Origin: Arthrobacter sp.
GTDB lineage: Bacteria; Actinomycetota; Actinomycetes; Actinomycetales; Micrococcaceae
Assembly (NCBI GenBank): GCA_030146405.1
Contig: JASLBS010000034.1
Coordinates: forward strand, 1 to 27,898
DNA: 27,898 bases
Direction of reading: 5' to 3'
Numbering within the stretch: the stretch's first letter is position 1; each line of letters starts with the position of its first letter. This document shows, one piece after another, positions 14,358 through 22,306 of the stretch. The notes below the pieces were generated by a model, which was given only the letters and a program-made list of their open reading frames with translations, made no database searches and was not told the DNA's origin. The position numbers and the translations under genes are program-made.

Positions 14358-15923
14358 GTGTCTGCACGCTTTCCTGGCCGGAAGCTGTCCTTCCTCCGGC
14401 TCTCCCTCCTCACCGCCGTCGTCTGTGCACTGGGTTACGGAAGCCTCTTCGGCTGGAACCGGTACGAGGACGCCCGGGCCGCTGAGAGCACCGGGGCGTT
14501 CTTCGCCGGCTACGTGGACGTCACCGCCACCCCGTCCTACGCCTTCGAGGACCCGTCGGCCCAGACGGGTGGGAGCGTGATGCTGTCCTTCATCGTCGCC
14601 GATGCCGAGCAGCCCTGCGTGCCGTCCTGGGGCACCTACTACACGCTCGATCAGGCCGAGTCCGCGCTGGACCTGGACCGGCGGGTGGCGCGACTGAAGC
14701 AGGACGGAGGCGAGGTCACCGTGTCCTTCGGGGGCCTGCTCAATGATGAACTGGCCACCGCGTGCACGGATCCCAGCGCGTTGAAGGACGCCTACGCCGC
14801 CGTCGTCGACCGCTACGAACTGGCCGCCGTGGACCTGGACATCGAGGGTGAGAACCTCAAGGACGTGACGTCCGGGGAGCGCCGCGCGGAGGCCCTCGCC
14901 GACCTCCAGGCCGAGCGCTCCCGCACGGACCGGCCGCTGAACGTCTGGCTCACCCTGCCGGTGGCTCCCACCGGACTCACGGCGGACGGCACCACGGCCG
15001 TGGCGCAGTTCCTCGAAGCCGGCGTCGATCTGGCCGGCGTGAACGTCATGACCATGGACTACGGCGGAAGCCGGACCGAGGGCATGAGCATGCTCACCGC
15101 GTCGCAGAACGCGGCCGACGCCACACACCGGCAGCTTCAGGTGCTGTACCAGCGGGCGGGCCAGGACATCGGTCCGCAGGCCGCGTGGCGGAAGATCGGC
15201 CTCACGCCGATGATCGGGCAGAACGACGTCAAGGGAGAGGTGTTCACCCTCGACGACGCCGCGGCCTTCAACGTGTTCGCCCAGGAACGCGGTGCCGGCC
15301 GGATGTCCATGTGGTCCCTCAACCGGGACGCCACCTGCAGCCAGAACTACGCGGACACCACCGTGGTGTCAGATTCGTGCAGCGGCATCGACCAGGAAGG
15401 CCTTGCGTTCGCGCCGGTCCTCGGCGCTGACTTCGAGGGACGCGCCGCCACCCTGTCCGACGAGTCGATGGTCGAGGAGACCCCGGAAGCTCTCGTGGAG
15501 GACGATCCCGAGACGAGCCCCTACCCCATCTGGTCCGACGTCGGGACGTACCGCACGGAGGACCGCGTGGTCTGGAACGGCAACGTGTACGTGGCGAAGT
15601 ACTGGACCCAGGGGGACGTCCCGGACAATCCCGTCCTGCAGGCCGAGGAGACCCCGTGGACCCTTCTCGGGCCGGTGCTGCCGAACGAGCGGCCCGTCCC
15701 GGCCGTCACCGCACCCCCCGGGCTCTACCCCGACTGGGACTCGGAGACGGTGTACGAGCGGGGTGATCGGATCCTCGTGGACGGACGCGTGTACGAGGCC
15801 AAGTGGTGGAGCCAGCGCGACAGCCCGGAGGCCGCGGTCCAGGGCTCGGACGCCTCACCTTGGCTGAAGCTCGACGACGCCGCGATGCTGAGGCTCCTCG
15901 GGGAGGAACCGGAACAATCCTGA
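14358..15923 (+). CDS. Membrane-anchored GH18 hydrolase with two chitin-binding modules
   Basis: A 521-residue protein starting at GTG 14358. Residues 11-33 form an uncleaved signal anchor or signal peptide (SFLRLSLLTAVVCALGYGSLF). About 46-370 is a GH18 barrel: FAGYVDVT, VSFGG (122-126), then AAVDLDIEGE, with the catalytic Glu163 of DxDxE; the family's usual first Asp-Gly is Ala-Ala here. NVMTMDYGG is a later barrel strand. Two CBM5/12 modules follow, at about 388-440 (AKYWTQGD) and 454-505 (AKWWSQRD), with the aromatic residues that stack on chitin. It likely cleaves beta-1,4-GlcNAc-type polymer outside the membrane. Divergence from the GT2 synthase (200 bases between starts) suggests a role in trimming or releasing that product rather than scavenging only. 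Confidence 0.92.
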   Translation: MSARFPGRKLSFLRLSLLTAVVCALGYGSLFGWNRYEDARAAESTGAFFAGYVDVTATPSYAFEDPSAQTGGSVMLSFIVADAEQPCVPSWGTYYTLDQAESALDLDRRVARLKQDGGEVTVSFGGLLNDELATACTDPSALKDAYAAVVDRYELAAVDLDIEGENLKDVTSGERRAEALADLQAERSRTDRPLNVWLTLPVAPTGLTADGTTAVAQFLEAGVDLAGVNVMTMDYGGSRTEGMSMLTASQNAADATHRQLQVLYQRAGQDIGPQAAWRKIGLTPMIGQNDVKGEVFTLDDAAAFNVFAQERGAGRMSMWSLNRDATCSQNYADTTVVSDSCSGIDQEGLAFAPVLGADFEGRAATLSDESMVEETPEALVEDDPETSPYPIWSDVGTYRTEDRVVWNGNVYVAKYWTQGDVPDNPVLQAEETPWTLLGPVLPNERPVPAVTAPPGLYPDWDSETVYERGDRILVDGRVYEAKWWSQRDSPEAAVQGSDASPWLKLDDAAMLRLLGEEPEQS

Positions 15924-15959
15924 CGGCACTCACGACGACGCCGGCCCCCGTCGATCTCG

Positions 15960-17075
15960 TCAGCCCCGCAACACCTCGGTGAGGAATCCGGTGGCCTCGG
16001 CGAGGAACTCCTGCGTGAAGACATGCCCGCCCGGGTGCCAGCTGGAGCGGTACCGATCGGCGTCGTCCTCGAAGAGGTGCTGCAACAGCGCATCGGCGTC
16101 CCGCATGCCGTCGCTCGGGAAGAGCGCGTCCTCCGCTGCGAACTGCACGAGGAACCGGGCTCGCTCCGCCACCCCGGCGACCTCCGGCCACTCGAACGCC
16201 GGAGCGAGCCCCGGAGTGTTCAGTAACCAGGAGTGCTGCTCGAGGTAGCTCGGGAACAGGGACCGGAAGGTGGTCATCATGCAGGCCACCACGCAGGCGC
16301 GGATGTCCGGGGCGAGGGCCGCGAGCGTCAGCGCCCTTCCGCCGCCGCCGGAGAAACCGCCGGTACCGATCCGGTCCGCGTCCACCCCCGGGATGCTGCG
16401 CAACACGGCGAGCGCGGCGAGATCGTCATGGGCCACCATCCCCGCGAAGCTGGTTCCGAGCATCCCCGCCGTCTTGGCGATCGTGTTCTCGTGGAAGGCC
16501 GCCGCCGCGTTGTAGATGGTCTCGGTATCGGGGTTCAGCCCGTCCGCTTCCCACAGGGCCCTGTGCGAGGAGAGCCAGTCGGCGGTGCGGGCGGGTGGGG
16601 AGTCGAGCTCGAAGCGCCGGCTCCCCCAGCCGAAGGGATCGTGGACCAGGACGGCGAATCCCGAGCGGGCCAGCTCGTTCGCCACGGCCTTGCCCTCGTA
16701 GAGATCCGCCTGGTACTTCCGCACGGAAGGAGTTGTCTCCGCACCACGGTCCACCAACCGCTCGGCGCCGAGGAACTTGTTACCGCCGTGGCAGTGCAGC
16801 CAGAGCACGCCGGGCAGTCCGCCGTCGTGCTGTTCCGGCTCCGCGGACCAAGCGGAGGTGGGCGGACCGAAGGGCAACTGCCACCTCAGCTCCCTCAGCC
16901 GCACACCGTCGATGACGCGCTCCGACAGCACGGACCACCGCGGTGGAACGGTCTGCGCGGGAACCCCGAGCATCGCGGCGAGACGGTCGGCCCGCACATC
17001 ATCGCTGCGGTGCCGTGGCCGGCTGCAGAAGTCGGGCCAGTCCTCGTATCCGGCGATGGCGGAGGAGAGCGTCAT
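15960..17075 (-). CDS. Alpha/beta hydrolase, dienelactone hydrolase/acetyl esterase-like
   Basis: A 371-residue alpha/beta-hydrolase without a signal peptide. GVLWLHCHGGNKFLG (89-103) forms the oxyanion region, GGFSGGGGRAL holds the nucleophile Ser242, AAEDALFP holds Asp316 and HPGGHVF holds His351, giving a complete triad. The long N-terminal extension before the barrel and the DPFGWGSRRF loop resemble the ABC-type peptidase-like/acetylxylan-esterase (AXE1, DLH) superfamily branch. The substrate is unknown. It is divergent from a Gfo/Idh/MocA oxidoreductase across 97 bases, a pairing often seen in carbohydrate modification loci; that link is inference. The ribosome site is poor (AGGA directly abutting the ATG), so the exact start is less sure. 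It is convergent with the GH18 gene. Confidence 0.9.
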   Translation of the reverse strand: MTLSSAIAGYEDWPDFCSRPRHRSDDVRADRLAAMLGVPAQTVPPRWSVLSERVIDGVRLRELRWQLPFGPPTSAWSAEPEQHDGGLPGVLWLHCHGGNKFLGAERLVDRGAETTPSVRKYQADLYEGKAVANELARSGFAVLVHDPFGWGSRRFELDSPPARTADWLSSHRALWEADGLNPDTETIYNAAAAFHENTIAKTAGMLGTSFAGMVAHDDLAALAVLRSIPGVDADRIGTGGFSGGGGRALTLAALAPDIRACVVACMMTTFRSLFPSYLEQHSWLLNTPGLAPAFEWPEVAGVAERARFLVQFAAEDALFPSDGMRDADALLQHLFEDDADRYRSSWHPGGHVFTQEFLAEATGFLTEVLRG

Positions 17076-17172
17076 TCCTGAACTCTACGATGAGCGGTGC
17101 GCAGCACCACCGTGGTCCGGACCCGGACAGTATGCTGGCCCGCAGAGCCCCTACATCGAAAGCCCGAGGAAC

Positions 17173-18258
17173 ATGCGAGAGAGCAACGGCAGGATCCGCT
17201 TCGCGATCGTCGGCACGGGCTGGCGGAGCCTTTTCTACCACCGCATCGCCCGCGCACTGCCGGAGAGGTTCGAGGTGTGCGGTGTTGTGGCGCGGAGTGC
17301 GGATTCCGCCCGGAGGATCGGCGACGCCTGGGGCGTCCCCACGTTCCGTTCGCTCCCCGAGCTCCTGGAGTCCGCAGCCCCGGACTTCGTGGTGGTATCG
17401 GTGAGCAAAGCGGTGGCCCCGGGCGTCATCGAGGAAGCCGCCGCACTGGGCCTTCCAGTGCTCGCCGAGACACCACCCGCGCCCGACGTCGACGGCTTGC
17501 TGCGGCTGCTCCGCCTGGTGGACGACGGCGCGATCATCCAGGTGGCCGAGCAGTACCACCTCTCCCCCCTGCTCCAGGCGCAGCTGACGATCGCCGCCTC
17601 GGGCAAACTGGGCACCATCAGCCAGGCCCTCGTGGCCCAGTGCCACGACTACCACGGCGTGAGCATCCTGCGGCGTGCCCTGGAGGCCGGTTTCGATAGC
17701 CCCACCATCACGGCGTCGTCCTTCGACTACCCGCTGGTGAAAGGCCCGAGCCGGGAAGGCGAGCCGCAGGCGGAGCGATCGGTCACGGCGCACCAGATCA
17801 CGGCCCGCCTCGACTTCGGTGACCGGCTCGGCACGTACGACTTCGCCTCCGATCAGTACTTCTCGTGGATCCGCGCCAACCGGCTGCTCATCCGAGGGGA
17901 CAGGGGTGAGATCAAGGACACGGAGGTCCGCTACCTGCAGGACTTCCGAACTCCGATGTTCCACGAGATCCGTCGGGTCAGCGCGGGCGAAGGTGGGAAC
18001 CTGGAGGGCCAGTTCCTCCGCGGCCTCACCGCCGGTGACGACTGGGTGTACCGGAACGGGTTCCTACCCGCTCGGCTCAACGATGACGAACTCGCCATCG
18101 CGCTGTGCCTCCAGCGGATGAGCGAGCACATCGACGGCGGTCCGGAGCTCTACGGCCTGGCCGATGCGGCTCAGGACACCTACCTCGGCCTGCTCATCCA
18201 CCAGGCGGCCGAGACCGGCGAGGAGATCAGGGCCGAGCAGCAACCCTGGGCCCGCTAG
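17173..18258 (+). CDS. Gfo/Idh/MocA-family NAD(P)-dependent oxidoreductase
   Basis: A 361-residue two-domain enzyme. The Rossmann nucleotide site is RFAIVGTGWRSLFYHRI (about 8-24). VVARSADSARRIGDAWGVPTFRSLPELLES is typical of the second and third strands. LAETPPAP takes the place of the family's EKP motif, and EQYHLSPLLQA is at about 119-129. The C-terminal alpha/beta domain is intact (DFGDRLGTYDFASDQYFSWIRANRLLIRGDRGEI). Family members oxidise or reduce sugars, inositols or related cyclic substrates. Replacement of the EKP Lys by Thr-Pro suggests altered catalysis or a substrate-specific subgroup. ATG 17173 is preceded by GAGGA with only 2 bases of spacing, and no better start exists. It is divergent from the alpha/beta hydrolase and convergent with the sortase. 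Confidence 0.92.
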   Translation: MRESNGRIRFAIVGTGWRSLFYHRIARALPERFEVCGVVARSADSARRIGDAWGVPTFRSLPELLESAAPDFVVVSVSKAVAPGVIEEAAALGLPVLAETPPAPDVDGLLRLLRLVDDGAIIQVAEQYHLSPLLQAQLTIAASGKLGTISQALVAQCHDYHGVSILRRALEAGFDSPTITASSFDYPLVKGPSREGEPQAERSVTAHQITARLDFGDRLGTYDFASDQYFSWIRANRLLIRGDRGEIKDTEVRYLQDFRTPMFHEIRRVSAGEGGNLEGQFLRGLTAGDDWVYRNGFLPARLNDDELAIALCLQRMSEHIDGGPELYGLADAAQDTYLGLLIHQAAETGEEIRAEQQPWAR

Positions 18259-18297
18259 GGCAGCTGCCGGCCCTGCAGACACCGATGACGGGGGGAT

Positions 18298-19125
18298 CTA
18301 GGCGGTTCTCGGTGAGGCGGTGACGACGACGTTCTTGCCCCAGGGATCCTCGGTATAGCAGCTGATGAGGACCACACGATGCGGGACGATGTCCCAGATG
18401 TCGCTGTCCTTCAGGGTGTCCTTGTCGTGGGTGATGACCGAGTCCACCACGTACGCGATGTCCCCCGATGCGGTGGTGAGGGTGAATTCGGTACCGGTGA
18501 GTGCCTCGTCACTGAGGCGGTTGAACGGGGCATCCTTACCGTCCCAGCTATGGCCCACGATGTAGGTGGTGTCCTCCGAGTCGGATCCCGGGAAACCGTA
18601 GGGCGTCAGCCAGTAGGCGTTGAGGGTGAGTGGGGGAACCAGCTGCTGGGATTCGAGCTCGGCGTCACTCAACGTCAGGGAAAGAATCTCCATGTCGATG
18701 GCCGCTGCCGGGAAGTCCAGTGCAGTGGGTTGCAATGCCGCCGTCGCGGTGTTCGCCTCCTCCGCGGCGTCTGAGGCGGGCGCCGTGTCCGGCGCTGCTG
18801 GGGAGGAATCCGGCACCGGCGGGGACGGGACGCCAGTCGGAGCGATCGCGGGCGATTCGCTTCGGGTTGGGGTAGGAGAGTCGGTGCTGGTCGTTCCACT
18901 CGTCGAGTTGGGAGAAGCGACAGCCGGGAGGCTACTGGATGAATCTACTGCCGGCGAACCGTCGGACTGGGCCAACGGCATGACGGCGATGGTCACCGCG
19001 ATCCCTGCAGCGCCGAGGACCGAAAGTGAGCGCCATCGATGACGTCGGGGGTCGGGATGTGACACGGAAACTTCTGTATCTCTCAGAGAGGGTGAGGTTT
19101 CTGGCTGTCGGGGTTGCTGGTCCAT
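18298..19125 (-). CDS. Sortase-fold protein (class F/E-like) with atypical active site
   Basis: A 275-residue protein. Residues 1-31 are a basic cytoplasmic tail, 33-51 a membrane anchor (SLSVLGAAGIAVTIAVMPL) and 52-135 a Ser/Pro/Thr/Ala-rich stalk. About 140-270 is the sortase barrel: IDMEILSL, TLNAYWLTPYGFPG, TYIVGHSW (catalytic His192), then VVLISCYTEDPWGKNVVV (catalytic Cys256). The Arg expected in the strand after Cys is absent: WGKNVVV aligns where class F enzymes read YRDNVVV, so only Lys264 is near, with Arg273 at the very end. ATG 19125 has AGGA 7 bases ahead. It lies just downstream of, and on the same strand as, a large surface protein with an LPLGG tail, which I take as its dedicated substrate. 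Confidence 0.88.
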   Translation of the reverse strand: MDQQPRQPETSPSLRDTEVSVSHPDPRRHRWRSLSVLGAAGIAVTIAVMPLAQSDGSPAVDSSSSLPAVASPNSTSGTTSTDSPTPTRSESPAIAPTGVPSPPVPDSSPAAPDTAPASDAAEEANTATAALQPTALDFPAAAIDMEILSLTLSDAELESQQLVPPLTLNAYWLTPYGFPGSDSEDTTYIVGHSWDGKDAPFNRLSDEALTGTEFTLTTASGDIAYVVDSVITHDKDTLKDSDIWDIVPHRVVLISCYTEDPWGKNVVVTASPRTA

Positions 19126-19172
19126 GGTGATGTCCTGCACTGCTGAGAGGAAACTAGTAGGTCATGGAGTGG

Positions 19173-19215
19173 TCCGGCCCCGTCCCGCAGATCGGGGCTG
19201 CGGAACGGGGCCGGA
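19173..19215. terminator. Hairpin between surface-protein gene and sortase gene
   Basis: TCCGGCCCCGTCCCGCAG (19173-19190), a 7-base loop, CTGCGGAACGGGGCCGGA (19198-19215): an 18-bp stem with one G-T wobble. It stands between the stop of the surface-protein gene (19260) and the start of the sortase gene (19125). It could end the first transcript or act as a partial terminator that keeps sortase expression below that of its substrate. Confidence 0.75.
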
Positions 19216-19259
19216 AACTTCACTGAACGAGTGCCCCCAGGGTAAAGGGGCAGATGCTG

Positions 19260-22049
19260 CTAGTCCTCGATCTTGAGCGATCGGCGCGCCCAGACGCCAG
19301 CTGCGGCGAGCAGACCGAAACCGACGGCGAGCATCCCACCGAGCGGAAGTCCGCTCCCGGAGGTTCCCTCCACTGCGGTGCCGGTCTGCACGTTGATGCC
19401 GCGGTTGGTTCCGGCCGTGGGCACAACGGTTTTCACTCCGGTGCCACTGACACCCGGGATGATTCCCCCGCCGACACCCTGGACAACTCCACCATTGACG
19501 CCCGGGACAACTCCACCACCAATTCCGGTGTTGTCGTCGCCGATAATGATTCCGACGTTGCCGTCACCATCGATCTCGATGTCGATGTCGATCGTGGTGC
19601 CTCCTGCGCAGGCAATGAGTGCCGCATCGAACAGGTCCTCGATCGCGCTGAAATCGACAGTGATCGCGTCGGCGTCGATCCGGATCTCGTTGGCTGCCGC
19701 GATAGCCAGCTCGAGACGGACGTTCGCAGCGATGATCGCTTCGAGGTTGGCTGCTGCTCTCAGTGCAGCCCGGGCTTCGTCGACTCCATCGGCAGCTGCT
19801 GCCAGTGCAGCCACAGCGGCATCGAGGCCGGCTCGTGCGTCATCGACGAGGAGCTGCCCTTCTGCCGCTACGACGATGGCTGCGGCGAGGTTCGCACGGA
19901 GGACGTCCAGGTCGATACCGGCCTCGACCTCCACCTGTGCCGCGAGGGCCGCGTCGATCTCTTCCTGCAAGACATCGAGATCGATCTCGGCGATCGCTGC
20001 AGCCTGAGCGTCGAGGGCGTTGTCGCGGATGAGCTCCAGGTCAACAAGAGCTTCCGCTGCGGCGTTCCGGTCCTCCAGAATGTCATCGAGGATGATGCCG
20101 AGGTTGATGACCAGTTGCGCGTTGGCTGCCGCTTCGGCTTCAGCCTCGTCGAGGATGAGCTGCAGTCCGGCGATGAGGGCGACGCCTGCAGCCTGATCGG
20201 TTGCAGCGTCGTCGAAGATCGCCCGCAGTTCAGCAACCAGTTCCAGGCCCGCTGCCTGGTCTTCCTCTGCATCGCTGAGGACGACTCCGAGGTCGATGAT
20301 GGCCTGAGCGTTGGCGACTACTGCGGCTTCGGCGTCATCGCGGACGACTCCGAGGTCGATGATGGCCTGAGCGTTGAGGGCTGCTGCGGTCTGGGCAGCG
20401 GTGAGGGCTGTCTGTGCTGCAACGAATCTCTCCTGACCGGTAGCCAGGGCTGGGTTCGCAAGGTTCAACGCGATCTGCAGCCCGTTCGCGAAGCTCTGGG
20501 CGTCGTTCCGGGCAAGGACAGCCGCGTCGACGTTCTCCTGCAGCGTGCCAAGGTTGATGGTCGCCTCAGCGGCAAGCAGAGCGCTCGTTGCTGCGGCGAG
20601 GTTGGCTCGTGCATCGACAACAACCGCGATCTCTCCGGTAAGCAGGACATCCAACGCTGCCCGCAGGTTGATCAGGTCCGTCGTCGCGGCAGCGTTGTTG
20701 GCGACAGCGATGTCCAGCGCTGCCTGAGCCTCGATAGCGTCTGCAGGATCGGGGGACAGAAGAGCCAGCGCGAGCGCGGCCTGCGCGTTCGTGACCACGA
20801 CGGCGGTCGCACCGACGGTCCCGATAGCGGTTCCGATGGCGAACTGTGTATCCGCGATCAGACCGGCCTGGACGTTGAGGGCTGCGGTGAGCTCGCCGTC
20901 GAAGAGGTCGACCTGCGCCCTGAGTCCGAGCAGCGTTGCACTCGCTTCGTCGAAAGCTCCGATGGCGGCCGTGACCAGACCCTCCAGACGGAGAACCTCG
21001 CCCAGGGCGACGTCCAGTTCGGCGGTCAGTCGGTCGACGTCCTCCTGGAGTCCGGGCAGTGCCGTCTCGGCGGCGAGAAGCTCGGCCTCCGCCGCAGCAA
21101 CGGCTTCGATCAGGCCGGGCTGTGCACCGACAGCAGTGGCAAGGTCCGCTTCCGCGGTGACGACGGCGCCCTGCAGAACGGGGATGGCTTCGATCGCAGC
21201 CGTGAGATTGACCTGCGCAGCCTCAACGTCGGTGGTCAAACCGGCCTGGGCGTCGACAGCGAGCGCCAGGTTGGCTGCTGCATCCCTCACGGCGTCGTCG
21301 AGTTCGATCTGGGCGCCGACAGCGACACCGAGGGCTGCTCCTGCGCTTTCGGCGGCCTCATCGAGAACGACCTGGGCGTTTTCGGCTTCGGTGACGTCAT
21401 CCTGAGCCTCGGTAACAGCCAGGTCCAGCCCGGCTTGCGCGCCGATGGCGGCGTTGCGTGCGTCCTGCGCGTCGGTGACGTCCTCATTCAGGCCGGCGAG
21501 GACCTCGATGGCAGTGGTGACGTTCGTCTGTGCTACGTCGACGTCGGCCTGCAGCTGTACGAGGAGGGCCTCGGCGTCGGCCAGTGCCTGCCGAGCGGCT
21601 TCGACCTCGGCCTCTGCGGCAGCAAGGGCCTCCAGAGCGAGGTCGAGCGTCAGTTCAGCGTCGATGACAGCCTGGTCGAGGGGTGCCTGAACTGCCTCGG
21701 CCTCGACCAAGGCGACCTGGGCGGCGTCGACATCCGCCTGTGCGCCGGCGAGGACGATGAGCGCGGCATCGAGGGCCTCCTGGGCTGCCGCCGTGTCCGC
21801 TGGTACAGCGGCCACGAGGGCATCACGCTCAGCCAGCGCGACCAGGACGGCCTCGAGAGCGGCTCCCAGTTCGGCCGAGAGACTTTCATCTGCTGCGGCG
21901 GTATCCAGAGCTGCCCGGAACATGTTCTGGGCAGCGAGGCAATCTGCGGAGTTCGGTGCGGCCGAGGCCGGCGCTGCGGTGAACAGGAGGCCACCTGCCA
22001 CGAGGGCGGCGGTTGAGCCTGCGGCAAGAAGTCGGGTGTGCTGAGCCAT
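19260..22049 (-). CDS. Giant Ala-rich helical surface protein with LPLGG-type C-terminal anchor
   Basis: A 929-residue exported protein. The signal peptide is 1-30 (RLLAAGSTAALVAGGLLFTAAPASA). About 38-810 is almost pure helix: Ala-rich, heptad-like AxxAxxxLxxAExxVxxAQ units, acidic, with no Lys, His, Tyr or Trp. It reads as a long rod or folded helical bundle with locally duplicated units (DLGVVxxDAE). The only two Cys, 37 and 814, flank this domain. A short acidic strand-like segment (IDIDIEIDGDGNVGIIIGDD) and a Gly/Val repeat linker (GGVVPGVNGGVVQGVGGG) follow, then LPLGG (901-905), a 15-residue hydrophobic stretch, ARR and LKIED, the layout of a sortase sorting signal. AAAGGGG precedes ATG 22049; the frame continues upstream without a ribosome site. 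It is the probable partner of the adjacent sortase. Confidence 0.88.
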   Translation of the reverse strand: MAQHTRLLAAGSTAALVAGGLLFTAAPASAAPNSADCLAAQNMFRAALDTAAADESLSAELGAALEAVLVALAERDALVAAVPADTAAAQEALDAALIVLAGAQADVDAAQVALVEAEAVQAPLDQAVIDAELTLDLALEALAAAEAEVEAARQALADAEALLVQLQADVDVAQTNVTTAIEVLAGLNEDVTDAQDARNAAIGAQAGLDLAVTEAQDDVTEAENAQVVLDEAAESAGAALGVAVGAQIELDDAVRDAAANLALAVDAQAGLTTDVEAAQVNLTAAIEAIPVLQGAVVTAEADLATAVGAQPGLIEAVAAAEAELLAAETALPGLQEDVDRLTAELDVALGEVLRLEGLVTAAIGAFDEASATLLGLRAQVDLFDGELTAALNVQAGLIADTQFAIGTAIGTVGATAVVVTNAQAALALALLSPDPADAIEAQAALDIAVANNAAATTDLINLRAALDVLLTGEIAVVVDARANLAAATSALLAAEATINLGTLQENVDAAVLARNDAQSFANGLQIALNLANPALATGQERFVAAQTALTAAQTAAALNAQAIIDLGVVRDDAEAAVVANAQAIIDLGVVLSDAEEDQAAGLELVAELRAIFDDAATDQAAGVALIAGLQLILDEAEAEAAANAQLVINLGIILDDILEDRNAAAEALVDLELIRDNALDAQAAAIAEIDLDVLQEEIDAALAAQVEVEAGIDLDVLRANLAAAIVVAAEGQLLVDDARAGLDAAVAALAAAADGVDEARAALRAAANLEAIIAANVRLELAIAAANEIRIDADAITVDFSAIEDLFDAALIACAGGTTIDIDIEIDGDGNVGIIIGDDNTGIGGGVVPGVNGGVVQGVGGGIIPGVSGTGVKTVVPTAGTNRGINVQTGTAVEGTSGSGLPLGGMLAVGFGLLAAAGVWARRSLKIED
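20279..20376. repeat. Pair of identical 35-base direct repeats inside the surface-protein gene
   Basis: The same 35 bases occur at 20279-20313 and 20342-20376, a period of 63 bases or 21 residues. On the coding strand both give NAQAIIDLGVV(x)xDAE. Related, diverged copies follow in the protein (NAQLVINLGII). This indicates recent in-frame duplication of a helical unit. Confidence 0.85.
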
Positions 22050-22077
22050 GACGTATTTCCCCTTTGAAAAAAGCTTT

Positions 22078-22130
22078 CCTGAGTGAAGCGAGCCAGCAGA
22101 GCGCCGAGAAACCTGAGAAATTCCTGAGAA
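22078..22130. promoter_or_regulatory. Clustered CCTGAGAA-type repeats in a divergent promoter region
   Basis: CCTGAGTGAA (22078-22087), CCGAGAA (22104-22110), CCTGAGAA (22112-22119) and CCTGAGAA (22123-22130). The two perfect copies start 11 bases apart, about one helical turn, and the third GAGAA is 9 bases before. They lie between the surface-protein start and the LuxR-type regulator start, consistent with cooperative regulator binding. Confidence 0.45.
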
Positions 22131-22306
22131 CACGCTCTAGCTCTTATGCCACACCATCGCCAGGACAAGCACCATGGCCACCGGGCTACACATTCTCTAG
22201 CCCAAGAGCCAGAAGGGGACAGAGATGCCATATGGAAATTGCGGGAAACATCAGCCACACTGGTCGAGTGGGCAGCGCAGCCCTAGCTGGGGGGCGAAAG
22301 AAAATC

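Noticed and set aside
11788..14580. 930-codon rightward frame antisense to the GT2 synthase
   Set aside because: The GT2 gene on the other strand has all catalytic motifs. This frame is a shadow rich in Arg/Glu/His and overlaps the start of the GH18 gene.
20279..20376. 35-base repeats considered as a CRISPR fragment
   Set aside because: There are only two copies, in frame inside a coding sequence, and both encode the same helical peptide.
19254..22016. 920-codon rightward open frame covering almost all of the surface-protein gene
   Set aside because: It mirrors the Ala-rich, GC3-biased gene on the other strand. It has no ribosome site, and its translation is Cys/Gly/Asp-rich nonsense without recognisable domains.
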